Shown: positions 45,883 through 57,884, numbered from the stretch's first letter. The stretch is 64,000 nucleotides of DNA from Ambrosia x helenae (GCA_030844895.1 CM061233.1:65463656-65527655), one strand, 5' to 3'. The notes: generated from the letters alone by a model not told the origin. Numbers and translations: made by a program.

Positions 45883-48579
45883 TAATGATTTTTTTAAACT
45901 TTCCTTTATAACTATACTTTCTATTATTTTTTTTAAATAGTTTTTAAATACTTAAAGTGGTTTAAAAATTCTATAAAAATTATTCTATGTTATTCTGATG
46001 ATGAAGTTCACTATCCAATTTTTAGTTTTCCAAAAATCATTTATTTACTATATATTATAAATATTACAAATTTATTCAATTATAATTTTAAAATTCTCTA
46101 AAAATATCTAAACGATTTTATAAAATTTCAAAAAAATAATTTTAAACTTAAAAATCAATAAATGTTCCAGAAATAAATTTTTATTTCGGAAAAAAACATT
46201 TATTTAGTGTTTTTAATTGATTTTTGTTGATTTAATCATAAATAAATCATAATAAATTTGTTGTTCATTATTTTTACATCAAAATTTCACATAAATTATT
46301 TTTAATCATTTAGGTCAGAAATATAATTTTTGATTAGAAATTTATAAATATTAATATTTTTAAATATTAAGTCTATAGTTTAACAAATAAGTATTAATGT
46401 ATATATATTCATTAATTAAGAAAATAATTTTATAAAAATTATTTTCACATTTATTACATTATAATACAACTACCTTTAATTAAGATTGGTCAGAAATCGT
46501 TTTATTAATTATTTCTTTATTTATTAACAATTATTCTAATTTAATCATTAATCAATTATTAATCCCTAAATTAGGAACCCTAACATACTTTAGACTAGAA
46601 AACTTAGACTTATTAAGTTTTCCTCAATACTTATTTATTACCTTGAAATAGTATGATATTTGGATATACACGAGCCCCATTTATTTATATATCAAGGGTC
46701 TCCATTCTAGCACTAAGGTGAGTTTACATAGCCCCATTTTCCATTCACTATTTTAGGGTGAAACATGTTACAACATTCAATTTACAATTCAATCATAAGT
46801 GTCTATGTGTTATTCTATGTTGCATTATGTCTTAAACATTACTAGGGTAAGCACATTATTCTAGCATAATCATTAACATTAATCAGCCGACGGTATACAA
46901 TGATAGATCTATTGGACTGACAATCCCACCCGGATACGTGTACCTCCTACATAGGTAGCGTGGTTGATTGTTATCGAACACATAACATAATCGAGTGAAC
47001 CATATGCGTATGGGATGGACCACAGTATTCTAGTCTCAAGGGTTGATTATTGTAACACCCCAACCGATAGCGGAAACATCGGGATGTCACGTATTGATGA
47101 TTGTTCAGTAGCTCATGGTAAATAATAAATTTCATTATATGATTTAAATAAATTACATACAATTGTTCTACAAGAATCGTACATCAAATTGAATAAAACT
47201 ATGCACACATCTTCAAGCATTAATTCAAATCTTCAAGCAAGTAGAACCTGAAACATGTTAAGTTGAAAATAGTTTGGGTCAACAAAAGTTGGTGAGAATT
47301 ACATAGGTTTTGATAATCGAATAAAATTTTTTTGCAATTCATGTGTCATGGCAAATCTAGTCCATATGTGAAAACATACTAGAAGTAAATCGAGTGCATA
47401 ATCAACCCTTGTGACTGTTGTATTTTGGTACATCCCATACGCTCATGGTTCACTCGTTTATGTTGCGATAACAAACACCCACGCTACCTTTGTAGGAGGC
47501 ACGTATCCGGGTGGGATTGTCAGTCCAATAGATCTATCAATGTATACCGTCGGCTGATCAATGTTAATGATTATGCTAGAATTGTACTTACCCTAGTCAT
47601 GTTCAAGACATAATGCAACATAGAAAAACACATAGACACATTGATGATTGAATTGCATAAATGATGTTGTAACATGTTTCACCCCAAAAATGGTGATAAA
47701 TAGAAAAGGGGCTATGTAAAACTCACCTTAGCAAAATGTTATACTTCTTGAAAAATTGAATAGTGGTGTTGCCCAAATGTGTCAAGTATCTCCCTATAAT
47801 AAGGTAATAAATATGTCTAAGTCTATCTAGTCTACAAATGTATAAGTTCTAGGGCTTCGAATTGGGGATAAATGCTCGTTTGATTAATATTAAAAAGGTT
47901 TGATAATTGAGAGAAATTTAGTAAATAAATAGACAAAAATCTTTTTATAAAATTTAAATTTAAGATGGTCACAATAATGTGTTTAAAGTATAAAAATAAT
48001 TTTTACAAAATTATTTTCTTTAAAATAGAATATTAATTCTATTTATAACAAATTATCAACATTTAACTTTAATATTTAAAAATACTAAAATTAAAGAATT
48101 ATTAGTTTAAAATTTATATTTCTGTTCTAAATAATCAGAAATAATTTGTATAAAATTTTGGTGCAAAAATATTAAAAATTGAATTTATTATGATTTAATT
48201 ATGATTAAAACTAACAAAAATTGATTAAAAATATTAAATAAATGATTTTTCAGAATTAAAAATCATTTCAGAAAAGTTTATTGTTATATAAACTCAGAAT
48301 AATTTTTGTGGAAATTTATAAAATTGTTTTGATATTTTAATAGAATTTTATAAATATAATAGAATAAACTTAATTTATTTATTAAATATATTAAATAAAT
48401 AAATTTTTGAAAACTAAAAATTGTAAGTTAAACTTTTTCTTTATATTAACTTAAAATAATTTTTGTAGAATTATTAAAAGAGTTTTAATAATTTAAAACG
48501 AATTTATAAAATATAAGTATTATATATATAATTAATTTTAATTGTTTTTGATTAAAAACAAAACAAAGAAAAGGGTTTA

Positions 48580-48652
48580 CCACAGCCGGGACTCGAACCC
48601 GCGTGGCTCAGATGGTGGGCACCAGACACAACCACCTGGTCCAGACCAGTGG
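48580..48652 (-). other. tRNA-like module, inward, in the minus-strand solo LTR
   Basis: Minus-strand A-box-like CTGGACCAGGTGG (48632-48644) and B box GGTTCGAGTCC (48589-48599). T-runs follow at lower coordinates (from about 48573). Confidence 0.72.
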
Positions 48653-49179
48653 TTGTGTTTGGTTTCTGTTTATTTAAAATAAATAATATCAGTAATTTGT
48701 GTTCTTCCCCAAAATCACAATACGAGCCCTAGATTCTGCAATCGGGCAATCCACACAACATTAACCCAATTAACCATAGGGTAAACGTTGTGTGTAGGCC
48801 GATTAAAGAAACCCATAACAAAAATTAAACTTACAAAGCTTAATCGTATACGAATTGATTGGTCAAGCTTCGAAGTCAACTCGAACAATAATCCAAGAAT
48901 AGAGGTTTTTTGTGAGAAATTAGAGGTTGAGAAAGACTGAATGGCGAGTTGTGAAGGTCCAGCAAGGTTCAATTTATAGTGTAATGGCTTAGGTGCTCGG
49001 ATATCACGAGGGTATGAGTCAGAACAGGCCGGATATCACGTTGTTATCCCAATCACAGATCAATTACGAGTCAAAAGGGTTGTGATTATGGTAAGTTATG
49101 TTCACAGTTGACTTTCAAGGTCAACTGGAATGGTTTTGAAGTCGTGATATAATTATAATGTGCCCGGATTAGAACAAGA

Positions 49180-49258
49180 ATAATGGCTAGATCAGTTGGT
49201 TTGGCTTCTTGAGGTTGTGACCCGGCTGAGGGCTCGGGTTCGAGTCCCGGCCCCAGCA
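49180..49258 (+). other. tRNA-like module, outward, in the minus-strand solo LTR
   Basis: A box TAGATCAGTTGG (49188-49199), B box GGTTCGAGTCC (49237-49247), five T at 49264-49268. Relative to this minus-strand LTR it points out of the LTR start. Confidence 0.75.
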
Positions 49259-49419
49259 TATTATTTTTGACATATATTTAATATATATATATATATATTA
49301 TGAATATTTATCATAGTATTAGGGTTCAAAATGCCACAAAATAATTAAATGCAAAATAGAACTTGTCGTTTTTATCCAGATTATACGTAACGTACAATTA
49401 TAAATCGCGAAATGTTACA

Positions 49420-49810
49420 ATTATGCACGCGATTTACCTAATAGTTTTGTTTTCACATATGGACTAGACTAGCCATGGCACTCGAATTGTACAACATTTT
49501 TTTATTCAATATACAAACCTATGTAATTCTCACCAACATTTTTGTTGACCCAAAAACATTTTCAAAATTAACATGTTTCAGGTAACAATGAAGCTGAAGC
49601 TTAGAGCATGCTTGAAGAGTTTTATGAAGTTATTTGAAGTTACTTGTTTTATTTCATGATTGTACCAGATGTTTTGAATTTTTAGACAATGTTTCTTTTG
49701 GATATTATGATATGAATAAAGTATTTAAAATTCAATAAATACCATGTGCTACTGAAACAATCATCAATACGTGACATCCCGATGTTTCCGCCATCGGTTG
49801 GGGTGTTACA
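49420..49810 (+). repeat. Tekay A 3' LTR, piece 3 (end)
   Basis: Resumes at the TSD ATTAT with the block GCACGCGATTTACC, then CATGTTTCAG (about 49582), and ends GGTTGGGGTGTTACA at 49810. Flanking host DNA begins TTTAG. Confidence 0.87.
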
Positions 49811-50387
49811 TTTAGCATCTAAAATCTGGATATTAGTGATGTTTAATCATCCTAAAATAACTAATTCTTCCTTATTTTCATAAGAATCATAAGATATTCA
49901 CATCAAATAATTCGATCAAATACCAAAAAACTTGTTTGATTCTTCAAATGTATAACCAATCTCTATCAGTTGTTCGATTCTTCAAGTCATGGCTGAAGTT
50001 TTACAAGATCCTTCGAATGGTAAGTGTTGTTTTTACTTAATTGTAGTGTTTTATACGATTAAGTAGTGTTTTTTATACGAATAAGCAGTGTTTTATAAGA
50101 TGTTTTGGTAATAGGGTTTAGTAAGCCATGTTAGCGTTTTCTTAACTCAAATATCCAAGAAACACAATGTACCATCATCCAAAACATATCCGAGACATAA
50201 TCCAAAACACAAAGATAAACAAATATTTTTCCAAATCACAAAAGTAAAGTCACTTTTTTCCCATTGACGGCCCCAATCTTTCACCAATTCGAACAAACGC
50301 GGTCTTCTCCAATTCTCTCCTAGTAGCATCTGGTAACCGGCCCCAATCTTTCACCAATTCCTAAAAAATAAAAAACAATATTATTAC
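49811..50387. other. Intergenic DNA with one arm of an inverted repeat
   Basis: AT-rich. Positions 50046-50100 (GTGTTTTATACGATTAAGTA type words) are the inverted counterpart of 53101-53152. An 11-codon reading MAEVLQDPSNG followed by GTAAGTG at about 49990-50024 could be an exon scrap, but nothing supports it further. Confidence 0.4.
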
Positions 50388-50562
50388 TGTAACATTTCGT
50401 ATTATTTTCATGTACTTTTGAGACTTCGATTAATAAAAACGTCGCATTATATCCTTACCGTACGTTCTAGAAAAAATATTTTGTGACACTTTTGGACTCA
50501 TATAACCATACTATAAACATACATTAATATAAAAATTGTGAAATAATTGCCAAAAAATAAAT

Positions 50563-50640
50563 GCATGGGCCGGGAATCGAACCCGCGCCCATGGCCGGTC
50601 TGATTCACACACAACACAAACCACTGAGCCACGTTGCCAT
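50563..50640 (-). other. tRNA-like module, outward, in the plus-strand solo LTR
   Basis: Minus-strand A box TGGCTCAGTGG (50621-50631), B box GGTTCGATTCC (50573-50583), T-run at 50552-50557. Confidence 0.78.
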
Positions 50641-51240
50641 CTTGTGTCTTTATCCAAGAACAATTAAACTTAACACCTCCTTAATTATCATGGTAAGTCA
50701 ACTCAGAAAGTCAAACACAGTTGACTTCTTCATTTCAATTCGAAATCAGGCGCCCATGATCTAATTGTGGAAGCAATTGTGATTGACAGGCCATTTCGCG
50801 TATGCTGCACGCTCAATCAACATCAAAACTTACCAAAAATTTGTTAATCACGCGTTTATAATTAAGCCTTGAGTCAACTTTCCAAATTCGTTCACTACGT
50901 GTGCTACACTATAAATTGAGGCCTTCCTTACGAGCTATACTCGCCGAAAATCAAATCCCCACAACCAATTTCTCCTTACAGATCGTGTATTCTGCGAATT
51001 AAGCTTCGGTTGACTATTCTTTTTGACCAATCGTTCGTAGCTTTAACCACTCTGTAAGTCCAATTATTTTGTTTGGTTTTGTTCTTCGGCCTATCACCAA
51101 CAATAGCCCCAAGGTTTCAGGGGCTATTGGTTACGAATTGTTAAGATTAGAAAGCTAGGGTTTCGTTCTTAATGATTTGGGGAAGATGACACACGCAGTC
51201 ATCACTTTTATTCAAAACAATCTGAAATAAAACACCAACG

Positions 51241-51320
51241 GCCCTATAGAGCAGTTGGTGATACCCTTGCTGTTAAAACTTTGAACCGCTGCTTGGTGCG
51301 AGTTCGAGTCCGGTTCCCCA
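51241..51320 (+). other. tRNA-like module 1, inward, in the plus-strand solo LTR
   Basis: A-box-like TAGAGCAGTTGG (51247-51258), B-box-like AGTTCGAGTCC (51301-51311), then eighteen T at 51322-51339. Confidence 0.75.
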
Positions 51321-51401
51321 CTTTTTTTTTTTTTTTTTTGTTATACTTGATTAAATCTAAAAAGCTCTTAAAATTAATAAAAACCAAATATAAACGTTCT
51401 C

Positions 51402-51480
51402 AGGGTCTAGACCAGTTGGTCTAGACTTGTGATTTTAAAACCGAACTGGCCAGGGACTCGGGTTCGAGTCCTGGCACATG
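51402..51480 (+). other. tRNA-like module 2, inward, in the plus-strand solo LTR
   Basis: A-box-like TAGACCAGTTGG (51408-51419) inside the near-palindrome GTCTAGACC...GGTCTAGAC, B box GGTTCGAGTCC (51461-51471), eight T at 51486-51493. Confidence 0.75.
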
Positions 51481-53011
51481 CAAACTTTTTTTTAACCTCT
51501 TATTTATATATTTAACCAATTAGTCTTTTAAAATAGTTTTAAAATACCAAAAAGGATTTATAAATTCTATAAAATTTATTTTATGTTATACAAATGTTAA
51601 ACTTTATTACCCAATTTTTGGTTTTACAAAAATAACTTATTTAATATATATAAAATATATTAAAAGTTTATTCATTAATAAATCAAAAATTCTATAAAAA
51701 TATATAAACGAGTTTATAAAATTCCACAAAAATTATCCTAAACTTATAAAACAATAAATATTTCAGAAATGATTTTTAATTCAGAAAAACCGTTTATTTT
51801 ATATTTTTAATTAATTTTTGTTATTTTTAATCTTAAATAAATCATAACAAATTCATTTTTCAATATTTTTATGCCAAAATTTTACATAAATTATTTCTAT
51901 CCATTTAAAACAGAAATACAAATTTTAATTTGAAAATTATTTAATTTTAATATGTTTAGATATTAAAATTATATTTCGACAAATAGAAATAAATAGACTA
52001 AGTATTCAATTTTTGAGAAAATAATTTTATAAAAATTATTTTCATACTTAAACCTTACAATATGACCATCCTTAATCAAAAACCTACAATAAGACTTTTA
52101 TTTATTTATTTTCTGAATTTCTTTTATTTATTAAACAATTTATTTAATTAATAATTAAACAAATACTTATCCCCAAATTAGGAACCCTAGAAAATGCTTG
52201 TAGACTAGAAAGACTTAGACTTATTTATTACCTTAAACATAGGGTAATACTTGGCAACGTTGGACTACACTTATTCTATTTCACGAGACTTAACACTTTG
52301 CTAAGGTGAGTTTACGTAACCTTGTTTATGCAATTCTTTATACTTGAAACTTTATACTTAAGCAATTCTACATACCTGTCTAGTTGTAAACTTTAATGCC
52401 TCATGACTTAGACAAATACTATTAGACTTAAACTTAAACTTACATAATCATTAGTTGTGGCCAAGCCGACGATATTCAATGATAAATCTATTGGATTGAC
52501 AATCCCACCTAGATTCGTTGACCATCTTTTATGGGGAGCGCGGGTGATTGTTATCGTTCCAACGTTATATTAAGGTGAACCGTGGATGCGGGATGGACCT
52601 AAACTTGTCGGAGGTTTGATTATGTGCATACTATACTTCATGTTTATTCATGTAGACTTAAACTTACATTAGACGTATGAATTGCTAAACTTTTATTCTT
52701 TTAAAACTTAATTGCTTGACATGGCTTATGTATTCTCACCAACTTCTAGTTGACCCCCCCCCCCCATTTTTCCAAACTCAACAGGAAATACTGATGCTTG
52801 AAGTCTAGAGCTAGCATGAGGAGATAACTGAAGTTTATGCTTTAATTGGTTATTTGATGTTCTAGATTTTCATTCAAGACTTTGTTATGTATTTCAAATT
52901 TTGGATATTTTACTTTAATTACATTTCAATTAAAACTTGAATACCATGTGCTACTGAACAATCATTCTTACGTGACACCTCGATGTTTCCGCCATCGGTT
53001 GGGGTGTTACA

Positions 53012-55243
53012 ATTACACCAAAATCGAAAGTTTCACAAAAAAAACGAATAAACACCATTATTCCGCAAACTATAGTGTCCGAAGACAAAAACACTATTCG
53101 ATCTTGTAAAACACTACTTAATCGTATAAAATACTACTTATTCGTTTAACACCATTAGAATTCATAAAACACCATTAAAAAGTTAAAATGATCAATTATG
53201 GCAAAGTTGTGTGAATCAAAATTGTATCAATTACGGGGTAAAAGTTAAAATTATTAAATAGGGAGTGGAACTACTTAACAAAAATAAATAAATAAATAAA
53301 TAAACCATAGCGTGATTACCTTCAAACTAAGGATATGTGAATAAAATAATCAAATAGGAAGTGGATTGTGAAACAACTGGATTAAATTTAATGATGACTG
53401 TTGAAATACAAAAAAACACTAGAAATCCCATTAAAGAATCAAAAACACCATTGCAGAATCAAAAACACTAGTAAACCCAACAACAAAGCATATTCCCCAA
53501 CAACAAAGCATATTCCCCTAACAATGACTATTCAAATAAACTCATCCTCAAAATTCATAAAACACCATTAAAAAAATTAATTAATAAAAGAAAATAAACA
53601 TAAACTGTCGGTCGGTACCAGTCAGGGTAGATGTATGGTGTGGTGGTTTCTGATCTCCCTCCATGTTATTCGGTGGTGGTCGATGGCGTATGAATTAAAA
53701 CACCGGGTTAGGGTTTTTTTTGTTCCTTGTATAGTGTTTATCGGTTCTGATCTGTAAAACAAGACAAGAAGAATGAGTTTTAGATGAGGAAGCCACCGAT
53801 TAGTAAGATGAAGAAGTCGATTTTATCAAGATAAAGAAGGTGAATATTAATGAAGATGAAAGAAACCTGGTTGTTGACTTGTTTCTACGTGAGAGAGAAA
53901 AGTGGGGTGAGTGAATATGAGAGAGAAACAATTATAATCTATTATAATTCAAGATTTAGAAAAGAGAAAAAGTGATGTGAATTAAGGGATGTAATTAAAC
54001 GGTTTCCATATAAAAATAAAATAAAATGGCATTCATGCCCTCTTTTAAAAAACCTTTTGGACTATCCTATCCATAATTATTAAATTATAATTAGTATAAT
54101 CTTAAAACACCTAAACTTTTAATCTAAACCATTCATTTGTAGATCAAACGGTTGAAAACACTTTCTACCATTCCTACACAAAACTATTTTCCTACAGGAA
54201 CCCTACCTTTTCTAGAAGGTTTATTTTATGAATATAAAATAGTTTGTTCATATGGAATATTTTTTTAAGCATCATCATTAAAATTTAACAAAATCTCAGG
54301 TTGTATTAGTTTAACTTATTTTAACTAACTTCATAGCAATAAATTTAAACTCCGATTCTTTCTAATATATATTTCCTCAAAGGATTATTTATGAATGTAA
54401 CATAATTTGTTCCAATGAAGCGTTTTATTGAGCATCATAAAAAGTTTTGCAAGTCTAATTTATCATTAGATTTTAATTAATTCATAGATTATATTGAAAA
54501 GAAATCAAAGTTTTTAGTTATTAAACTTTTGGACTACCTTTCATATTTATTAATGATTTGTTTGGATTTACATTAAACTCTAACGTTTAACTCTATTTCA
54601 TAATCAACTTAAGTATTCATGTAGAAAGACAACTTTACCCCTTTACTAATTTCATTAAGTTGTTTTACCATAAGCATAAAATATACTGTTTACTTAAATT
54701 GTGTTGGTATCATTCCTAAATGCTTTGTAATATAGTATAGATTTCAAATGTTTTAAGAGTTCGAATAACTTTTATCATGACTTCAAGTTATTTCTCATAG
54801 TTTCAAACAAGGTTTAGACAATGGCCACTCCCATTTTCGACGTGTTTTCAATACTTCATGCTCGATTATGTATATCATTTTCTCATAGTTTCAGGTGCTT
54901 TCTTTTTCTTAATAACAAAGGGTCAAGTGTTAGGAGAAACCAAACGTTTAATCTCACATGTGTATTGATGATACACAATCATTTAAACCCTCACAAAAAA
55001 AGATACATATAAACAAAATAACACATCGAGTTAAACGTTTAATCTCACATGCAGGAGTGTTTATGGTTTGGTTAGAAACACCTTTTTTTAGTTTTTGGTT
55101 AATCTGCTTCGTAATTTTCAAATTGTAGATAATGGTTTGGTTTCCGATTACACCCAAAGCCAAGTGTTAAAAATTGGTTTGGATAACATGAATATTGGGA
55201 TACATATTAAAGGTTTTAGAAACTAAGATAGTAGACTAGTTAT
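53012..55243. other. AT-rich intergenic DNA
   Basis: No gene seen. 53050-53590 is rich in AAAACACCATT/AAAACACTA words (reverse of the GTGTTTT word seen elsewhere). 53101-53152 is the right arm of the inverted repeat around the solo LTR. Short ORFs near 54821 and 54954 have no recognisable content. Confidence 0.5.
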
Positions 55244-55253
55244 TACAAATGAA

Positions 55254-56709
55254 GAGAAAGTATTGGGTACAAAGTACCTTAACTTGCAAAGTGTAGGAAG
55301 CCACCAAATAATGACACGTGTAAACTAGAGTTAGGGTTAGCAAACTTAATCCCAGTTCATTATAAGGGTAGTTTAGACATTTTGATTTACAACCAGTTCC
55401 CCTGTAATCACGATATCATTTCCCGTTTTTAATGTCAATGATATTCATATTACTTGTCGATTTCAAATTTAGATTCAAATATAGTAATATTGATTGCATT
55501 TACGACTTAAACATATTCTCAATTTTATACATTTTGAAGAAATTTACGAGATGATCTGCATTCGATTTTCATTATTAAAAATAGTATTGCAATTTAGTTT
55601 CCAGTAATTAACAAAATAACAATAGTATTGATAATGTTTTGATTATGTTTATGCAGATTTAAACATGTCTGCTTATGATTCAAGTGTAGATCTTGATAAT
55701 CTTGTATTTCCAGGATATTAGTCATTATGCTCTGTTTTTTCAATCATTTTTTAAAATGTTTTTTACAATTGATAATGAGAGATTAAGTTTTATTTATTGA
55801 TTATATCCAATTACAGAAGAAACAAAAGATCAAGGAGGTAGTGAAGAGAATGAAGAAGGAGAAGATTTTTGATGATCAAGAAGAGAATAATAAGGAGAAG
55901 ATCTGATTATATACATGCGTTTTACATTTAGAACGTGCGTTTTGTTTATATCAACGTGCGTTTTGCTTATGTTTTTGTCACTGCGTTTTGTTTATATTTT
56001 TGTGAATGCGTTTTGTTTATGTTTTTGTGAATGTGTTTTGTTTATGTTTCTGTGAATGCGTTTTGTTTAGGTTTTTGTGAATGAGTTTTGTTTATAATAA
56101 TAATTTGGACATGCGTTTTGTTTATGTTTTTGTGAATGCGTTTTGTTTGTGTTTCTGTGAATGCGTTTTGTTTAGGTTTTTGTGAATGCGTTTTGTTTAT
56201 AATAATAATTTGGACATGCGTTTTGTTTATAATAACATTTAACAGACACACGTTTATAACTTTCGTCTTCTTCTTTCTCCTTCATCATCTGTTAAACCTA
56301 CATGTTTTTAGGTTTAATTATACTTTATCATTAAAATCAAAAGTTATTGACAACGATGACGCATATTTATAACTTTCATCTTCTTTGATTTACGTTTCTT
56401 AACCATGCTCTGTAATCGATATTTTTTGTGTTTTTTGAAACGATTCCCTGTAATAGATTGTTTCGTGCAATTGATTGACGAAATTATGCATAACCGTAAA
56501 AAAGGAAATCTGAATTAGGAGCTGTTAAGAGAAAAAAACTGAAAAATTTTATTGTTATATTCCCTAATCTACCCCTGGTTTGTTTTACTGAACATTAATT
56601 AAGTTTAGATATTACGATCGTGCCACTGCTAGTTTTTAACCCTAATCAATGACTGGAAATCCTTCTCACACTTTGTATGTTAAGAAGGCTTTGTACAATA
56701 GCCTCTCTC
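55254..56709. mobile_element. MULE-like DNA transposon (non-autonomous)
   Basis: 1456 bp. The left end GAGAAAGTATTGGGTACAAAG and the inverted right end GAGAGAGGCTATTGTACAAAG match with small gaps over about 45 bp, including a later CAAAGTGT. The TSD TACAAATGAA (55244-55253 and 56710-56719) is 10 bp, within the usual Mutator range. There is no transposase. Inside are a short reading ending SSVDLDNLVFPGY (about 55670-55720), an acidic reading after TTACAG at about 55814, and a GCGTTTT minisatellite. Orientation is unknown. Confidence 0.75.
55914..56240. repeat. 25-bp GCGTTTTG minisatellite
   Basis: Thirteen units of the type TGCGTTTTGTTTATGTTTTT, mostly 25 bp apart. A block of about 110 bp holding several units and TTATAATAATAATTTGGAC is itself repeated. 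Some units have GTGTTTT or GAGTTTT instead. The ORFs here are products of the repeat. Confidence 0.9.
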
Positions 56710-56719
56710 TACAAATGAA

Positions 56720-57564
56720 TCCCAAAAACTCAACTAATATTAGTTACATACTTACATTCCTAATTCTCTCTCTTTCTATCGATCGATGCTTTTACTCGCA
56801 TTATTAATGCTTATTCTCCTATCGAAGATTTTCTTTACATTTGTAATGAAGCTAACAATGAAGGCACATGTCAATTTCTACATCATTTAAAAATGTTTAT
56901 AATCTTTTCATACGATATTTTTTTTTTAAAAATAATTCACCATATTAACGGGCGTTTTTTATGTTTAATTTGAGTACCACTTACTACCTTAAAATTGAAA
57001 AAAAAAATCCACGTTAACTGGGTTTTATTCTTCATTGTGTCTTCTACTCATTCATTGTGTTATAGTATGCACGTGTGCGTTACAAATATGTTCATTGTGT
57101 TTTTTAGCCTATACATGATTTAACTTTATCCATTGTGTTTTTAGTACGTTTTCCATTATGTTTTACGTTGTTTATTGTGTTTTACGCAGCTCGGTTTTAC
57201 GTTTTTGGTTAATATTGTGTTTTATTTTGTTGTTTATTGTGTTTTAGTCTAATATCAATTGTGTTTTAGTTTGATGTTCATTGTGTTTTTAATACGTCTT
57301 TCATTATGTTTTATTCTGCTGTTCATTGTGCTTTATACTCTATTGTTAGTTGCATTTTTAGTTTGAAATTCATTGCATTTTATGTTTTTCATTGTGTCTT
57401 ACACAACTAAGCTTTCAATTTTTCTTTAAAAAGTATAACAATAAGCTACTCGTATTAAAGATGAAAAGACACTTGATTTTATGGCATATATATTTTTTTT
57501 AATATGACCTATAAAAAGGTTACGGATGTTTAAAAAAAATCGGGAAAATAACATATAAGGCTAT
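56720..57564. other. AT-rich DNA with an ATTGTGTTTT word array
   Basis: Between about 57035 and 57400 the word CATTGTGTTTT or a close variant recurs more than a dozen times with uneven spacing. No gene is seen. Confidence 0.65.
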
Positions 57565-57884
57565 GGGGTGTGCAGACATGAGAATGTTTATGTCTCAATG
57601 CCACCTAGGATAGCTCTCATGTTCTCTTGGTTGAGACATGGCAAGGGTGTGGAGACACCACAATGCTATGTCTCAAATTTATAAACCATCCAATAAAAAC
57701 AAAAATACCTAGAGGTTCAAATAAAAAAAAAAGGAAAAAAGGGGATTGGATCGTCCTTTATGTCCCGAGCAAGACATGGGAGACGGGGGAAGAAGGGACG
57801 GGGGAGGACATGGAAGGGGGGCGATGTTTGCGTCTGGGACGGGGCAAAAAGGGGTGGGACGGGGGTTGGGGCGTCTGTACACCC
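57565..57884. mobile_element. G-rich MITE candidate
   Basis: Ends ATGGGGTGTGCAGAC and, inverted, ATGGGTGTACAGAC form a 13-14 bp terminal inverted repeat around 320 bp. The right half (57777-57875) is strongly G-rich on the + strand. I found no clear TSD, so the assignment is tentative. Confidence 0.4.

Larger units (their letters stand above)
45403..47050 (+). repeat. Tekay A 3' LTR, piece 2
   Basis: Resumes after the Tat insertion. It holds two inward tRNA-like modules, a long AT-rich part, the GTGAGTTTACATAGCC donor-like block (about 46711) and part of the following segment. It is cut at 47050 by a minus-strand solo LTR. Confidence 0.85.
47051..49419 (-). mobile_element. Minus-strand solo LTR in Tekay A 3' LTR
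   Basis: + strand ends are TGTAACACCCCAACCGATAG and CGCGAAATGTTACA, with TSD ATTAT (47046-47050 and 49420-49424). 2369 bp with no coding sequence. In element sense it has the same order as the gag-only LTRs: outward tRNA-like module, TATA-like sequence at about 48970, inward module, GTGAGT at about 47725, CAG at about 47250, hairpin end. Confidence 0.92.
2044..49810 (+). mobile_element. Tekay A: degraded Ty3/gypsy chromovirus hosting the nest
   Basis: This is the oldest visible layer. Its own parts are RT-RNase H-integrase (2044-3650), integrase C-terminus with chromodomain (9198-10251), the remaining polypurine tract GGAGAC (14378-14383), and a 3' LTR in three pieces (14384-14972, 45403-47050, 49420-49810) that add up to about 2.6 kb. 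The PBS, gag, protease and start of RT are missing on the left. The interruptions are a Copia-type element, two nested solo LTRs, a 30-kb Tat element and another solo LTR. All but the left junction have exact 5-bp TSDs. The 3' flank is TTTAG; the 5' flank is not visible. Confidence 0.85.
50388..53011 (+). mobile_element. Plus-strand solo LTR of the Tekay A group
   Basis: 2624 bp from TGTAACATTTCGTATT to CGGTTGGGGTGTTACA, TSD ATTAC (50383-50387 and 53012-53016). No internal region. It keeps the full LTR layout: outward module (50563-50640), TATA-like CTATAAATTG at about 50930, two inward modules, GTGAGT at about 52305, CAACAG at about 52783, hairpin end. A run of ten C lies at about 52757. Confidence 0.93.

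Noticed and set aside
54100..54240. Possible transposon end (CTACAGGAACCCTACC block)
   Set aside because: Looks like a terminal sequence, but I found no inverted partner or TSD.
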